Positions 19,116-28,756 of a stretch of DNA of 64,000 bases are shown one piece after another. The notes beneath the pieces were generated by a model. The model did not search any database and was not told the origin of the DNA. It worked only from the letters and a program-made list of their open reading frames with translations. The stretch's first letter is position 1, and every line of letters begins with the position of its first letter. A program made the position numbers and the translations under genes. This stretch comes from Rhizobiaceae bacterium (lineage in GTDB: Bacteria; Pseudomonadota; Alphaproteobacteria; Rhizobiales; Rhizobiaceae), in NCBI GenBank assembly GCA_023953835.1, contig JAMLJB010000001.1, positions 2,267,501-2,331,500 on the forward strand, read 5' to 3'.

Positions 19116-20561
19116 TCATGCCGGCAGCAGATCCTTGAGCCGGTACCACGCGATCCGCTCCACCTGGCGGCATGCTGTGGCGAATTCTTCCTCGCGGCTG
19201 TTGGCGATGCGCTTCCTGAAGGCATCGAGGATGCTGGATTTGGTGTTGTCACGCACTGCAATGATGAAGGGAAAGCCGAACTTCCCGACATATTCGGAGT
19301 TCAGCCGGGTGAAGGTTTCGCGTTCCTCATCGGTCAGTGCGTCGAGGCCCGCGCTCGCCTGCTCCGACGTCGATTCAGCGGTCAGCCGTTTTGCTTGCGC
19401 CAGCTTTCCCGCGAGATCGGGATGGGCGGTGAGCACGCCAAACCGCTCCTTTTCGTCGGCGGAGCGGAAAACGCGGGCAAGCGCATTGTGTAATCCGCCC
19501 GCGCTGTCATTCGCCGGTCCAAGCTCCAGATCATAGGCGCGCTCGGCGATCCATGGCGAATGCTCGAATATGCCGCCGAACACCTTGACGAAGTCGTCCT
19601 TGTTCATGCGCGAGGGCCGCAGATCGTGCGGTTTGTAAGGATGATGTTCGTGCCAATGGCGCGCGATGTCGATGCGTCGCGGCAGCCAGACATTTTCATG
19701 CGACAGCACGTAATCGATGAAGCGCTTGAGCGATGCCGCGCGGCCCGGTCGCCCGACAAGTCGGCAGTGGAGGCCGACGCTCATCATCGCAGGCCGCCCG
19801 GCCTTGCCCTCGGCGTAGAGCGTGTCGAAGGAATCCTTGAGATAGGTGAAGAATTGTTCGCCCGTATTGAAGCCCTGCGCGGTGGCGAAGCGCATGTCGT
19901 TGGCGTCGAGCGTATAGGGGATCACCAGTTGCGGCGCGATGGCGTTGCCATGCCCGTCATGGTCGAGCCAATAGGGCAGGTCGTCGTCATAGGTATCCGA
20001 GAGATAGGCAAAACCGCCTTCCTCGGCAACAAGTCGCACGGTGTTGACCGAAGTGCGCCCCGTATACCAGCCGGTGGGGCGTTCGCCGGTCACTTCCTTG
20101 TGCAGGCGGATGGCTTCTTGCAGGTCCCTGCGCTCGTCTTCGATCGAATATTCGCGATAGTCGATCCATTTCAGGCCGTGTGAGGCGATTTCCCAGCCGG
20201 CCTGCTGCATTGCCGCGACGTGGTCAGGCGAACGGGCCAATGCGGAAGCCACTCCATATATTGTGACGGGCACTTGCGCTTCTGTGAACATGCGGTGCAG
20301 CCGCCAGAACCCCGCGCGTGCGCCATATTCGTAAATGGATTCCATGTTCCAGTGGCGCAATCCAGGCCAGGGAGCGGCGCCGACGATTTCGGAGAGGAAG
20401 GCTTCGGATGCGGCGTCGCCGTGCAGGATGTTGTTTTCGCCGCCTTCTTCGTAGTTCAGCACGAATTGCACGGCGACATATGCACCGCCCGGCCATTTCG
20501 GATCGGGCGGGTTCGGGCCGTAGCCGCGCATGTCACGTACATATCGCATCGTTTTTTCCAT
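19116..20561 (-). CDS. puuE: Fused allantoinase PuuE and OHCU decarboxylase UraD
   Basis: A 481-aa fusion. Residues 1-315 form a polysaccharide-deacetylase-type allantoinase (PuuE: ASHGLKWIDYRE near 127, GWYTGRTSVNTVRL near 164), which opens allantoin to allantoate. Residues 320-481 form 2-oxo-4-hydroxy-4-carboxy-5-ureidoimidazoline decarboxylase (UraD: catalytic His335 in IFEHSPWIAE, HPDLAGK at 380-386, KFGFPFIIAV at 427-436), which makes S-allantoin. One chain thus catalyses two consecutive steps. Start ATG 20561 has GAGG and GGGAGG upstream. It is the first gene of the minus-strand ureide operon. Confidence 0.95.
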   Translation of the reverse strand: MEKTMRYVRDMRGYGPNPPDPKWPGGAYVAVQFVLNYEEGGENNILHGDAASEAFLSEIVGAAPWPGLRHWNMESIYEYGARAGFWRLHRMFTEAQVPVTIYGVASALARSPDHVAAMQQAGWEIASHGLKWIDYREYSIEDERRDLQEAIRLHKEVTGERPTGWYTGRTSVNTVRLVAEEGGFAYLSDTYDDDLPYWLDHDGHGNAIAPQLVIPYTLDANDMRFATAQGFNTGEQFFTYLKDSFDTLYAEGKAGRPAMMSVGLHCRLVGRPGRAASLKRFIDYVLSHENVWLPRRIDIARHWHEHHPYKPHDLRPSRMNKDDFVKVFGGIFEHSPWIAERAYDLELGPANDSAGGLHNALARVFRSADEKERFGVLTAHPDLAGKLAQAKRLTAESTSEQASAGLDALTDEERETFTRLNSEYVGKFGFPFIIAVRDNTKSSILDAFRKRIANSREEEFATACRQVERIAWYRLKDLLPA

Positions 20562-20564
20562 CAA

Positions 20565-20781
20565 GCCTCAGATCCTCCCGCATGATGCAACCCTTATCCG
20601 ATAGGCGGGCGCTTTCAACCGGCAGTTTGGATGATCTGTTTCAAGAATAGCGTGACAAGTCTTCGACATTCCCCCTAAAAAATTTGAAAATGCTTTTTGG
20701 GGCCATGTGCTTCCAGCAGGCGTCGCATTGGGCTTTAATCAGCAAAAGTGTGACCATCAAAAAGGTGGCGAGGGGAATGAG
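20565..20781. promoter_or_regulatory. Divergent promoter region of the purine cluster
   Basis: 217 bp between puuE-uraD (minus) and uraH-xdhABC (plus). It is AT-richer than its surroundings and includes an interrupted inverted repeat, CCCC-T-AAAAA (20672-20681) against TTTTTGGGG (20694-20702). Both halves of the purine pathway must be driven from here, so a shared operator is likely. The binding protein is not identified. Confidence 0.5.
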
Positions 20782-21135
20782 ATGACAGGCACGTTGACCA
20801 CCCACGTTCTTGACACTGCTCGGGGCCTGCCGGCGGCGGGCCTGAAAATCTCGCTGTATCGCGTCAGCGGCAATTCGCACAGCAAGATCAAGGATGTCAC
20901 GACCAATGCCGACGGTCGTTGCGATGCGCCCCTCCTCGCGGGAGCCGAGTTCGCGACCGGTGTGTATGAGCTCATATTCTACGCCGGCGATTATTTGCGT
21001 GCTTCCGGACAGGAACTGCCCGAACCGGCGTTCCTGGACATTGTTCCGCTGCGCTTCGGCATCGCCGAGGAGAGGCACTACCATGTGCCACTGTTGATCT
21101 CGCCCTATGGCTATTCAACCTATCGCGGGAGTTGA
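20782..21135 (+). CDS. uraH: 5-hydroxyisourate hydrolase
   Basis: A 117-aa transthyretin-like HIUase. Family signatures: [15 protein letters not shown] at the N-terminus (active-site His), a central [12 protein letters not shown], and the diagnostic C-terminal YRGS. It hydrolyses 5-hydroxyisourate from PuuD to OHCU, the substrate of UraD. ATG 20782 has GAGGGGA about 6 nt upstream. It leads the xdhABC genes, which start 55 nt later. Confidence 0.96.
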   Translation: MTGTLTTHVLDTARGLPAAGLKISLYRVSGNSHSKIKDVTTNADGRCDAPLLAGAEFATGVYELIFYAGDYLRASGQELPEPAFLDIVPLRFGIAEERHYHVPLLISPYGYSTYRGS

Positions 21136-21190
21136 TGGCGAATGGACACGAGAACGCATTTGTCCGAACTGAAACGATAGGGCGTCGAAC

Positions 21191-22663
21191 ATGGCCAAGG
21201 TGCAACCCAGGTCCGAAATCCGCTTTCTGCTCAACGGCGAGGACGTCGCCCTGCGCGAGGTCGCGCCGGGCGAGACGCTGCTCGACTATCTGCGCCTGCG
21301 CCGCAATCTGCGCGGAACGAAGGAGGGCTGCGCGGAAGGCGACTGCGGCGCATGCACCGTGCTGATCGGGCGTTTGCACGGGGGCAGGCTCGTCTATGAA
21401 AGTGTCAATGCCTGCATCCGCTTTCTGGGATCGCTCGACGGCACGCATGTGGTGACGGTCGAACACCTCAAGGGTGTTGATGGCAAGCTCCACCCGGTCC
21501 AGCAGGCAATGGTGGATTTCCACGGTTCACAATGCGGTTTCTGCACCCCCGGCTTTGTGATGTCGCTCTATGGCCTGTGGATGCGGGAAGCCAATCCCTC
21601 CGATGCCGCGATTGAAAAGGCGCTTCAGGGAAATCTGTGCCGGTGCACAGGATATGAGGCCATCCTGCGCGCGGCTCGCGCGATTTCCGACTATGGCAAG
21701 GTTACGAAAGACCCGCTTCTGGCGGAGCGCAATTCGGTGATGGAGCGGCTGGCGGCGATGCGCGACGGCCTGCGTGTCGAAATGGGCTCCAACAAGGATA
21801 GGCTTATCATACCTGCCACCGTGGATGATTTCGCGAAGGTGCTTGAGGCGGAGCCCGGGGCGACAATCGTGTCGGGGTCCACCGATGTCGGCCTGTGGGT
21901 GACGAAGCACATGCGCGATATTTCGCCGGCGGTGTTCATCTCCGGGCTGGAGGAGTTGAAATCGATCCGGGAGGAAAAGGGCGGCATCACGATCGGTGCG
22001 GGCGTGACCTACACGGAAGCATTCGAGACGCTGGCGAAGCGAGTCCCCGCGCTCGGCGCGCTCATCGACAGGATCGGCGGCGAGCAGGTTCGCAACATGG
22101 GAACGATCGGCGGGAACATTGCCAATGGCTCGCCCATCGGCGACACGCCGCCACCGCTGATCGTGCTTGGCGCCACATTGACGCTTCGCAAGGGTCGCAA
22201 GCGCCGCAAGGTCCCCCTTGAGCAATATTTTATCGCCTACGGCAAGCAGGATCGCCAGCCGGGCGAGTTCGTCGAAGCGGTGCATGTGCCTGTTCCCGCT
22301 CCGGACAGCCATTTCGCCGTCTACAAGGTGTCCAAGCGCCGCGACGAGGACATTACCTCGACACTTGGCGCTTTCCTTCTTCAGTTGAAGGGTGGTGTGG
22401 TGAAGGACATCCGCATCGCCTATGGCGGCATGGCGGCGACCCCGAAGCGCGCCAGCGCGGTTGAAGCCGCACTTGTCGGCAAGCCATGGACGGACGCGAA
22501 TGTCGAGGCTGCTCTCGACGCTTATGCGGATGATTTCCAGCCCCTGACGGACATGCGGGCGACCGCCGACTATCGCGCGCTTGCCGCGCGCAATCTGCTC
22601 GTCCGCTTCCATGCGGAGACGACCGGCACGAAAGAGCCGATCCAGGTTTCGAGGGCCGCGTGA
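21191..22663 (+). CDS. xdhA: Xanthine dehydrogenase small subunit (2Fe-2S and FAD)
   Basis: A 490-aa subunit. Two [2Fe-2S] clusters are seen: plant-type Cys47/52/55 (GCAEGDCGACTV) with Cys75, and the helical cluster Cys115/118/150/152 (SQCGFC, NLCRCTGY). The FAD domain starts near 195 (VSGSTDVGLWVT; MGTIGGNIANGSPIGD near 302). It passes electrons from the molybdenum subunit to NAD+. It overlaps xdhB by 4 nt. Confidence 0.97.
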   Translation: MAKVQPRSEIRFLLNGEDVALREVAPGETLLDYLRLRRNLRGTKEGCAEGDCGACTVLIGRLHGGRLVYESVNACIRFLGSLDGTHVVTVEHLKGVDGKLHPVQQAMVDFHGSQCGFCTPGFVMSLYGLWMREANPSDAAIEKALQGNLCRCTGYEAILRAARAISDYGKVTKDPLLAERNSVMERLAAMRDGLRVEMGSNKDRLIIPATVDDFAKVLEAEPGATIVSGSTDVGLWVTKHMRDISPAVFISGLEELKSIREEKGGITIGAGVTYTEAFETLAKRVPALGALIDRIGGEQVRNMGTIGGNIANGSPIGDTPPPLIVLGATLTLRKGRKRRKVPLEQYFIAYGKQDRQPGEFVEAVHVPVPAPDSHFAVYKVSKRRDEDITSTLGAFLLQLKGGVVKDIRIAYGGMAATPKRASAVEAALVGKPWTDANVEAALDAYADDFQPLTDMRATADYRALAARNLLVRFHAETTGTKEPIQVSRAA

Positions 22664-25008
22664 TGACAGCACATCAGCCGAGTGTGAAGGCGGCGAAGAT
22701 CAAGGGTGGCGTCCATACGGACCTGCATCACGATTCGGCGCACAAGCATGTCACCGGCGAGGCCATCTACATTGACGATATGCCTGAGCCGAACGGGACT
22801 CTGCACGGCTGCCTCGGACTATCCACGGTCACCCATGGCAGGATCGTCAAGATGGACCTTTCCGCCGTGCGCCTCGCGGCTGGCGTTGTGGACGTGCTGA
22901 CCGCGAACGATGTTCCGGGCGTCAACGATATTTCACCCACCGGCCGCAATGACGAGCCTGTGCTGGCCGATGGCATCGTGCAGTTCTATGGCCAACCCGT
23001 TTTCTGCGTTGTGGCGGAGACGCGCGAACAGGCGCGGCGCGCCTGCAAGCTGGCGAAGATCCACTATGAAGAACTGCCCTTCGTCACCGACATCGGCGCG
23101 TTGGATGTGGCGAAGGACAAGCTCGTTACGCCGAACCTGACGCTTCTGAAAGGCGATCCGGCCGAGCCTATCCGCAACGCTCCGCGCCGCCTCAAGGGGC
23201 AGGTGCGCAACGGCGGTCAGGATCATTTCTACCTTGAGGGCCAGATTTCAATGGCCATTCCCGGCGAGGATGGCGACGTTACCGTCTATTGCTCGACACA
23301 GCATCCGAGCGAGGTCCAGCACATGGTCGGCCATGCGCTCGGCGTGCCCAGCCATGCGGTCACCGTCGAGGTTCGCCGCATGGGCGGCGGCTTCGGCGGC
23401 AAGGAAACGCAAGGCAACCAGTTTGCCGCGCTGGCCGCCATTGCCGCCAAGCGGCTCAGGCGTGCGGTGAAAATCCGTCCCGACCGCGACGACGACATGA
23501 CGGCCACCGGCAAACGCCACGATTTCCTCATCGACTACGAAGTTGGTTTCGACGACGAGGGAAACATCCACGGCGTGGATTTCACCTTTGCGGCGCGCTG
23601 CGGCTTCTCGTCGGATCTGTCGGGGCCCGTGACAGATCGCGCGCTGTTCCACTGCGACAACACATATTTTTATCCTGCAGTGAAGGCGGTTTCGGCACCT
23701 TTTTACACCAACACAGTGTCCAACACGGCCTTTCGCGGCTTTGGCGGGCCACAGGGCATCATCGGCGCGGAAAGGATCATCGACGAGGTGGCGATCGCCA
23801 CGGGCAAGGACCCGCTCGAAATCCGGCGGAAGAATTTCTACGGCACCACGGATCGCAACGTCACACCCTACCACCAGACCGTCGAGGACAACATCATCCA
23901 GCGCATTTTCGACGAGCTGGAGCAGGACGCCGACTATTGGGGGCGGCGTCGCGAAATCCGCGCCTTCAACAACAACAGCCGGTTCATCAAGCGCGGGCTG
24001 GCCATGACGCCGGTCAAGTTCGGCATCTCGTTCACCGCCACGCACTACAATCAGGCGGGCGCGCTCGTCCATGTCTACACGGATGGGTCAGTCCACCTGA
24101 ACCATGGCGGCACCGAGATGGGACAGGGCCTCAATACCAAGGTGGCACAGGTAGTGGCCGAGGAATTCCAGATCGATGTCGATCAGGTGAAGATCACGGC
24201 AACGACCACCGGCAAGGTGCCGAACACGTCGGCGACGGCGGCATCCTCCGGCGCCGACCTGAACGGGATGGCAGCGCAGGATGGCGCGCGGCAGATCAAG
24301 AAGAGGTTGGTTGATTTCGCTGCCGAGAAATACAGCGTCGAGCCTGACCAGATTGTGTTCCTGCCCAACAGGGTGCGCGTCGGCAACCAGGAGATTCCGT
24401 TCACCGAACTCATCAAGCAGGCCTATTTTGCGCGTATCCAGCTTTCGGCGGCGGGGTTCTACAAGACGCCGAAGATCCATTGGGACCGCTCGAAGGGGCA
24501 GGGTCGCCCCTTTTACTATTTTGCCTATGGTGCGGCCTGCGCAGAGGTTTCGGTCGACACGCTGACGGGCGAGTATATGGTCGAGCGCGTCGATATCCTG
24601 CATGAAACGGGCCGCTCGCTCAATCCTGCGCTCGATCTCGGGCAGGTGGAAGGCGCGTTCATCCAGGGCATGGGCTGGCTGACGACGGAAGAGCTGTGGT
24701 GGGACGACAAGGGACGCCTGCGCACGCACGCACCCTCGACCTACAAGATTCCGCTGGCGTCGGACCGTCCGAAAATATTCAACGTGAAGCTGGCCAACTG
24801 GTCGGAAAATCGCGAGAAAACCGTGCACCGCTCGAAGGCCGTGGGCGAGCCGCCTTTCGTGCTGGGCATGTCGGTCTATCACGCGCTCACTGATGCCGTG
24901 GCAAGCGTCGCCGATCACAAGATCCATCCGCAAATGGACGCGCCGGCAACGCCCGAGCGGGTGCTGATGGCCATCGAGCGGATGAAGGCGTTACGGCACA
25001 AACCGTGA
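22660..25008 (+). CDS. xdhB: Xanthine dehydrogenase molybdopterin-binding subunit
   Basis: A 782-aa large subunit that oxidises hypoxanthine and xanthine to urate. Molybdenum-cofactor motifs visible: MGGGFGGKET near 244, RGFGGPQG near 358, GGTEMGQGLNTKV near 484, and KAVGEPPFVLG near 727, which carries the catalytic Glu. Length and order match bacterial XdhB. Start ATG 22660 is coupled to the xdhA stop. Confidence 0.97.
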   Translation: MMTAHQPSVKAAKIKGGVHTDLHHDSAHKHVTGEAIYIDDMPEPNGTLHGCLGLSTVTHGRIVKMDLSAVRLAAGVVDVLTANDVPGVNDISPTGRNDEPVLADGIVQFYGQPVFCVVAETREQARRACKLAKIHYEELPFVTDIGALDVAKDKLVTPNLTLLKGDPAEPIRNAPRRLKGQVRNGGQDHFYLEGQISMAIPGEDGDVTVYCSTQHPSEVQHMVGHALGVPSHAVTVEVRRMGGGFGGKETQGNQFAALAAIAAKRLRRAVKIRPDRDDDMTATGKRHDFLIDYEVGFDDEGNIHGVDFTFAARCGFSSDLSGPVTDRALFHCDNTYFYPAVKAVSAPFYTNTVSNTAFRGFGGPQGIIGAERIIDEVAIATGKDPLEIRRKNFYGTTDRNVTPYHQTVEDNIIQRIFDELEQDADYWGRRREIRAFNNNSRFIKRGLAMTPVKFGISFTATHYNQAGALVHVYTDGSVHLNHGGTEMGQGLNTKVAQVVAEEFQIDVDQVKITATTTGKVPNTSATAASSGADLNGMAAQDGARQIKKRLVDFAAEKYSVEPDQIVFLPNRVRVGNQEIPFTELIKQAYFARIQLSAAGFYKTPKIHWDRSKGQGRPFYYFAYGAACAEVSVDTLTGEYMVERVDILHETGRSLNPALDLGQVEGAFIQGMGWLTTEELWWDDKGRLRTHAPSTYKIPLASDRPKIFNVKLANWSENREKTVHRSKAVGEPPFVLGMSVYHALTDAVASVADHKIHPQMDAPATPERVLMAIERMKALRHKP

Positions 25009-25020
25009 TATGGTGCGGGA

Positions 25021-25866
25021 ATGCAATCCTGGACAAATGACATTGCCGGGTTTTTAGATCACGCGAGGCCAGTCGCCCTCGTGACCGTCGAGTCCGCGAT
25101 GGGTTCCACGCCGCGCGAGGCTGGAACGTGGATGCTGGTGTCTCCCACCGCGATCTTCGGCACCATCGGCGGCGGGCAACTTGAATATATGGCCATCGAC
25201 AAGGCGCGTAGCCTGTTTTCTTCGGATGGCGGTGAGGTGAGGCTCGACATCCCGCTTGGCCCGGACATCGGCCAATGCTGCGGCGGGCGGGTCGAGGTCT
25301 CGTTGCGTCGCGTCGATGCGGCTCTGCGCGCGGACCTTATCGGGCGGATGGCGCGCGATGATGCGGCGCTGCCGCATGTCCATATTTTCGGGGGCGGCCA
25401 TGTCGGGCGGGCGCTTGCGGCGGCCTTGTCGCTGCTGCCCGTGCGGACCATCGTCATTGAAACACGCGCGGAAGAGTTGAAGGATCTGCCTGAGGGCGTC
25501 GAGCCAAGACTGACTTCCGTTCCCGAGGAAGCCATTCGCGAGGCCCCTGCGGGATCGGCATTCCTGGTGCTCACCCACGACCATGCGCTGGATTTCCTGA
25601 TTGTCGCCGAGGCGCTCAGGCGCACCGATGCCGCCTATGTCGGCATGATCGGGTCAAAGACCAAGAAGGCGACCTTCCGAAGCTGGTATCTCAAGGTTTC
25701 CGGAGGCTCGGAGCAGTCCTTCAAGCGCCTCGTGACACCGATCGGCGGGGATGGGCTGCGGGACAAGCGTCCGCCTGTCATCGCAGCGCTCGCTGCCGCC
25801 GAGGTTATGACCGCGCTTGTGCGCTCCGAGGCGGCGCAAACGCATAGCACCGCCGCCACTTCCTGA
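25021..25866 (+). CDS. xdhC: Xanthine dehydrogenase accessory protein
   Basis: A 281-aa XdhC. The N-terminal domain has GSTPREAGTWMLV and GTIGGGQLEY, with QCCGGRVEVSL near 84. The C-terminal Rossmann part begins with HIFGGGHVGRAL near 119. XdhC binds sulfurated molybdenum cofactor and inserts it into XdhB. It starts 12 nt after xdhB and converges with dps. Confidence 0.95.
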   Translation: MQSWTNDIAGFLDHARPVALVTVESAMGSTPREAGTWMLVSPTAIFGTIGGGQLEYMAIDKARSLFSSDGGEVRLDIPLGPDIGQCCGGRVEVSLRRVDAALRADLIGRMARDDAALPHVHIFGGGHVGRALAAALSLLPVRTIVIETRAEELKDLPEGVEPRLTSVPEEAIREAPAGSAFLVLTHDHALDFLIVAEALRRTDAAYVGMIGSKTKKATFRSWYLKVSGGSEQSFKRLVTPIGGDGLRDKRPPVIAALAAAEVMTALVRSEAAQTHSTAATS

Positions 25867-25876
25867 TCGAATCCGC

Positions 25877-26362
25877 TCAGCCCGGCTGAAGGTGGGATTC
25901 GAGAAACCAGAGACTCTTGTCGAGCGTGCGCGAATATGCGGTGAAGATGTCGGCGGCGTCGGCGTCGCCCGCCTCGTCGCAATCTTCAATCGCTTTTCTC
26001 ACGAGTTTGGCCGTCGCGGCGTAGCGCTCCACAAGCGCTTCCAGATGATCGCTGACCTTCGAGATGTCGGTGGGGTAGGGCGCAAGCGGCGTGCGGCCGG
26101 CAACGGATTGCGAGGTGCCCAGCGCCATGCCGCCGAGTTGCGCAACGCGCTCCGCGATCGTATCGACATGCTCGTCAAGGCCGGTGCGCAGCGTATCGAG
26201 CAATTCGTGGACCGCGATGAAGGTCGGACCCTTGACGTTCCAATGTGCCTGCTTGGTGATGAGCGCGAGGTCGATGGCGTCCGCCAGCCGGGCGTTGAGG
26301 ATGTCGATTACCGTTTTACGGGTGTTGGATTTAAGGTCGTTGTGGGTTTCCAGTTTTGCCAT
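25877..26362 (-). CDS. dps: Dps-type DNA-binding ferritin
   Basis: A 161-aa Dps. The ferroxidase-site helix pair is recognisable: ALITKQAHWNVKGPTFIAVHELLD (about 43-66) and LDEHVDTIAERVAQLGG (about 71-87). It stores iron as ferric oxide using peroxide and protects DNA. ATG 26362 (MAKLETH) has AGGAAGGA upstream and fits family length better than the ATG 8 codons earlier. Xanthine dehydrogenase and PuuD produce peroxide, so the neighbourhood is plausible, but Dps genes are widely scattered. Confidence 0.93.
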   Translation of the reverse strand: MAKLETHNDLKSNTRKTVIDILNARLADAIDLALITKQAHWNVKGPTFIAVHELLDTLRTGLDEHVDTIAERVAQLGGMALGTSQSVAGRTPLAPYPTDISKVSDHLEALVERYAATAKLVRKAIEDCDEAGDADAADIFTAYSRTLDKSLWFLESHLQPG

Positions 26363-26472
26363 CTGGCGGGTCCTTCCTGCTTGCATGCGGAGCAGAGTTT
26401 AATCACGCTTTACAACGCTTGTGTAACCAAAACTGTTGCGCCGAGACATGCGGCCAAGGCGAAATTTGCGTC

Positions 26473-27393
26473 TCATTTCCCTGACAGCGCTCCGCGTATC
26501 AGTTTTTCGCAGCGCTCGGCCATGAAATCCAGCAATAGGCGCACCTTCGGGTCTTGCAGTTTCTTATGCGGAAAAACTGCCGCGAGCTGAATTGGCGTTG
26601 GTGGATAATCCGGCAGCAGGAGACGAAGCTGTCCGTCGCGCAGGAAGGATTCGATTTCGAACCGTGGCTTGGAAATGATGCCTCGTCCGCTCAATGCCCA
26701 GTTTGTAAGCACGTCGCCATCATCGGAATCGTAAGGTCCGGTAACTTCATATTTCGAGGGGCCGTTTTTTGTCTGGAGCATCCAGTAATGCTCCTTCGTG
26801 CCGGGAAATCGCAGCATAAGGCAATCGTGATTCTGGTCTACGAGGTCTTCCGGCGTCTTCGGTTCGCCGCGTGCGGCCAGATAGTCCGGCGACGCCACAA
26901 GCACGCGTTCGCATTGCATGATGCCCCGCATTCGAAGGCTCGAGTCCTCGATTATGCCCAGTCGGAACGCGACATCGATGCCCTCCTTCAGGATATCGAC
27001 ATTGTGATCCGACAAGCGCAGCCGCACTTGGATGTCGGGATATTTGTCGTGGAAATCCGGTATGCCGGATGCGATGAAACGCCGGCCGAGGCCGAGCGGC
27101 GCGGTGACGCGAATCGTGCCGCGCGGCTGGCCCGACAAGGCGGACACCGCAGCCTCGGCCTCCACGATCGCATCCAGCACCTTCTTCGCGCCCTCGTAGA
27201 ACACCGCTCCGTGTTCGGTGGGCATGAGCTGGCGTGTCGTGCGGTTGAACAGCCGCACGCCGAGATGCTTTTCCAGTTCCTTTATGCGGTTGGACGCCAC
27301 CGCCGGGGAAATGCGCATATCGCGCCCCGCCGCCGACAGGTTCCCCAATTCGACGACGCGGACGAAAACCGCGACATTGTCCAGATATGCCAT
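26473..27393 (-). CDS. LysR-family regulator divergent from puuD
   Basis: A 306-aa regulator with an N-terminal HTH (VRVVELGNLSAAGRDMRIS, then RIKELEKHLGVRLFNRTTRQL) and an effector domain from about 90. It is divergent from the puuD-guaD operon across 148 bp, so it probably controls urate/guanine breakdown. Its close relatives belong to the CrgA-like branch. The ligand is unknown. Confidence 0.9.
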   Translation of the reverse strand: MAYLDNVAVFVRVVELGNLSAAGRDMRISPAVASNRIKELEKHLGVRLFNRTTRQLMPTEHGAVFYEGAKKVLDAIVEAEAAVSALSGQPRGTIRVTAPLGLGRRFIASGIPDFHDKYPDIQVRLRLSDHNVDILKEGIDVAFRLGIIEDSSLRMRGIMQCERVLVASPDYLAARGEPKTPEDLVDQNHDCLMLRFPGTKEHYWMLQTKNGPSKYEVTGPYDSDDGDVLTNWALSGRGIISKPRFEIESFLRDGQLRLLLPDYPPTPIQLAAVFPHKKLQDPKVRLLLDFMAERCEKLIRGALSGK

Positions 27394-27485
27394 TTGAACG
27401 TCCTCCTCATTCCTATGGCCCGCCGGTACTATAGCGCATCCATTTTATATGTTTTTTTGAAAGTCATCGACCGTCACCTCTCTTT

Positions 27486-27504
27486 CGCATTGCTTTTCGA
27501 TGCG
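27486..27504. promoter_or_regulatory. Possible regulator half-site pair upstream of puuD
   Basis: CGCAT (27486-27490) and ATGCG (27500-27504) form a 19-bp interrupted palindrome in the LysR/puuD intergenic region, about 38 bp before the puuD start. The geometry is compatible with LysR-type binding. The arms are short, so this is tentative. Confidence 0.3.
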
Positions 27505-27541
27505 TCAAAGTCGGTTAGCCGACCGGGCGTGGAGCAACTCG

Positions 27542-28756
27542 ATGCTGGATTTCGTTATCTTCTGGGACTGGGCAAGTTTCGCGGTGCGATGGCTCCACAT
27601 CATTACCGCCATGGCATGGATTGGCTCGTCCTTTTATTTCGTCGCGCTCGATCTCGGATTGAAGCAGCGGCCCGGACTTCCGAAGGGCGCTTACGGCGAG
27701 GAATGGCAGGTTCACGGCGGCGGCTTCTACAACATTCAAAAATATCTCGTCGCCCCCGAAGCGCTGCCGGAGCACCTGGTCTGGTTCAAATGGGAATCCT
27801 ACATGACCTGGCTTTCGGGATTTTTCCTGCTGGCGCTGGTCTATTACGGCAGCGCCGATCTTGTGATGGTCGACCGCAATGTGCTCGATGTTTCGGGCAC
27901 GACCGCCATCCTGATTTCGCTGGCGTCGATCGGCGTCGGCTGGCTGATCTACGATCTCCTGTGCAAATCAAAGCTTGGCGACAGCCCGACGCTGTTGATG
28001 CTGTTGCTCTACGCCATGCTGGTGGCGATGAGCTGGGGATACACTCAGCTTTTCACGGGCCGCGCGGCGTTCCTGCATCTTGGCGCATTCACTGCCACGA
28101 TCATGACGGCAAACGTGTTCTTCATCATCATTCCCAACCAGAAGATCGTGGTGGACGACCTCAAAGCAGGGCGCACGCCCGATCCCAAATACGGCAAGAT
28201 CGCAAAGCTGCGCTCCACCCACAACAACTACCTGACCCTGCCGGTCGTGTTCCTTATGCTTTCGAACCACTATCCGCTGGCGTTCGGGACGCAGTTCAAC
28301 TGGGTCATCGCCTCGCTGGTTTTCATCATCGGCGTATTGATCCGGCATTTCTTCAATACCAGTCATACGGGCAAGAACCCGCCCTATTGGACCTGGCTGC
28401 TGGCTGGCATCCTGTTCATCATCATCATCTGGCTGTCGACGGTGCCGAAAGTGCTGACCGGCGAGCCGAAAATGTCCGCGCAGGCTGAACGGTTGGTGGC
28501 GGACGCGCATTTCGAGAAGGTTCGGGATACGGTCCTCGGACGGTGTTCAATGTGTCATTCGAGCGAACCGTTCTATGAAGGCATCTATTTCGCGCCGAAG
28601 GGCGTCAAGCTTGAGAACGATGCTGAAATTGCCGAGCACGCTGAGCAAATCTACCTGAACGCAGGCCGCAGCCATGCGATGCCGCCCGGAAACGTAACTG
28701 AAATAACGCCTGGGGAACGCGCCTTGTTGGTGGCTTGGTATGAGGGTGCGCGATGA
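27542..28756 (+). CDS. puuD: Membrane-bound urate oxidase with C-terminal cytochrome c domain
   Basis: A 404-aa PuuD-type urate hydroxylase. The N-terminal 300 residues contain about eight hydrophobic helices (first near 11-35, RWLHIITAMAWIGSSFYFV) and the soluble C-terminal part carries one c-type heme motif, CSMCH, at 335-339. It converts urate to 5-hydroxyisourate, passing electrons to the respiratory chain instead of making peroxide as UOX does. ATG 27542 was chosen because the upstream extension (15 codons) is not conserved-looking. It overlaps guaD by 4 nt. Confidence 0.94.
   Translation: MLDFVIFWDWASFAVRWLHIITAMAWIGSSFYFVALDLGLKQRPGLPKGAYGEEWQVHGGGFYNIQKYLVAPEALPEHLVWFKWESYMTWLSGFFLLALVYYGSADLVMVDRNVLDVSGTTAILISLASIGVGWLIYDLLCKSKLGDSPTLLMLLLYAMLVAMSWGYTQLFTGRAAFLHLGAFTATIMTANVFFIIIPNQKIVVDDLKAGRTPDPKYGKIAKLRSTHNNYLTLPVVFLMLSNHYPLAFGTQFNWVIASLVFIIGVLIRHFFNTSHTGKNPPYWTWLLAGILFIIIIWLSTVPKVLTGEPKMSAQAERLVADAHFEKVRDTVLGRCSMCHSSEPFYEGIYFAPKGVKLENDAEIAEHAEQIYLNAGRSHAMPPGNVTEITPGERALLVAWYEGAR

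Noticed and set aside
26554..28488. 644-codon plus-strand ORF spanning the LysR gene and the start of puuD in another frame
   Set aside because: It runs antisense through the LysR gene and out of frame through puuD; both real genes have clear motifs.
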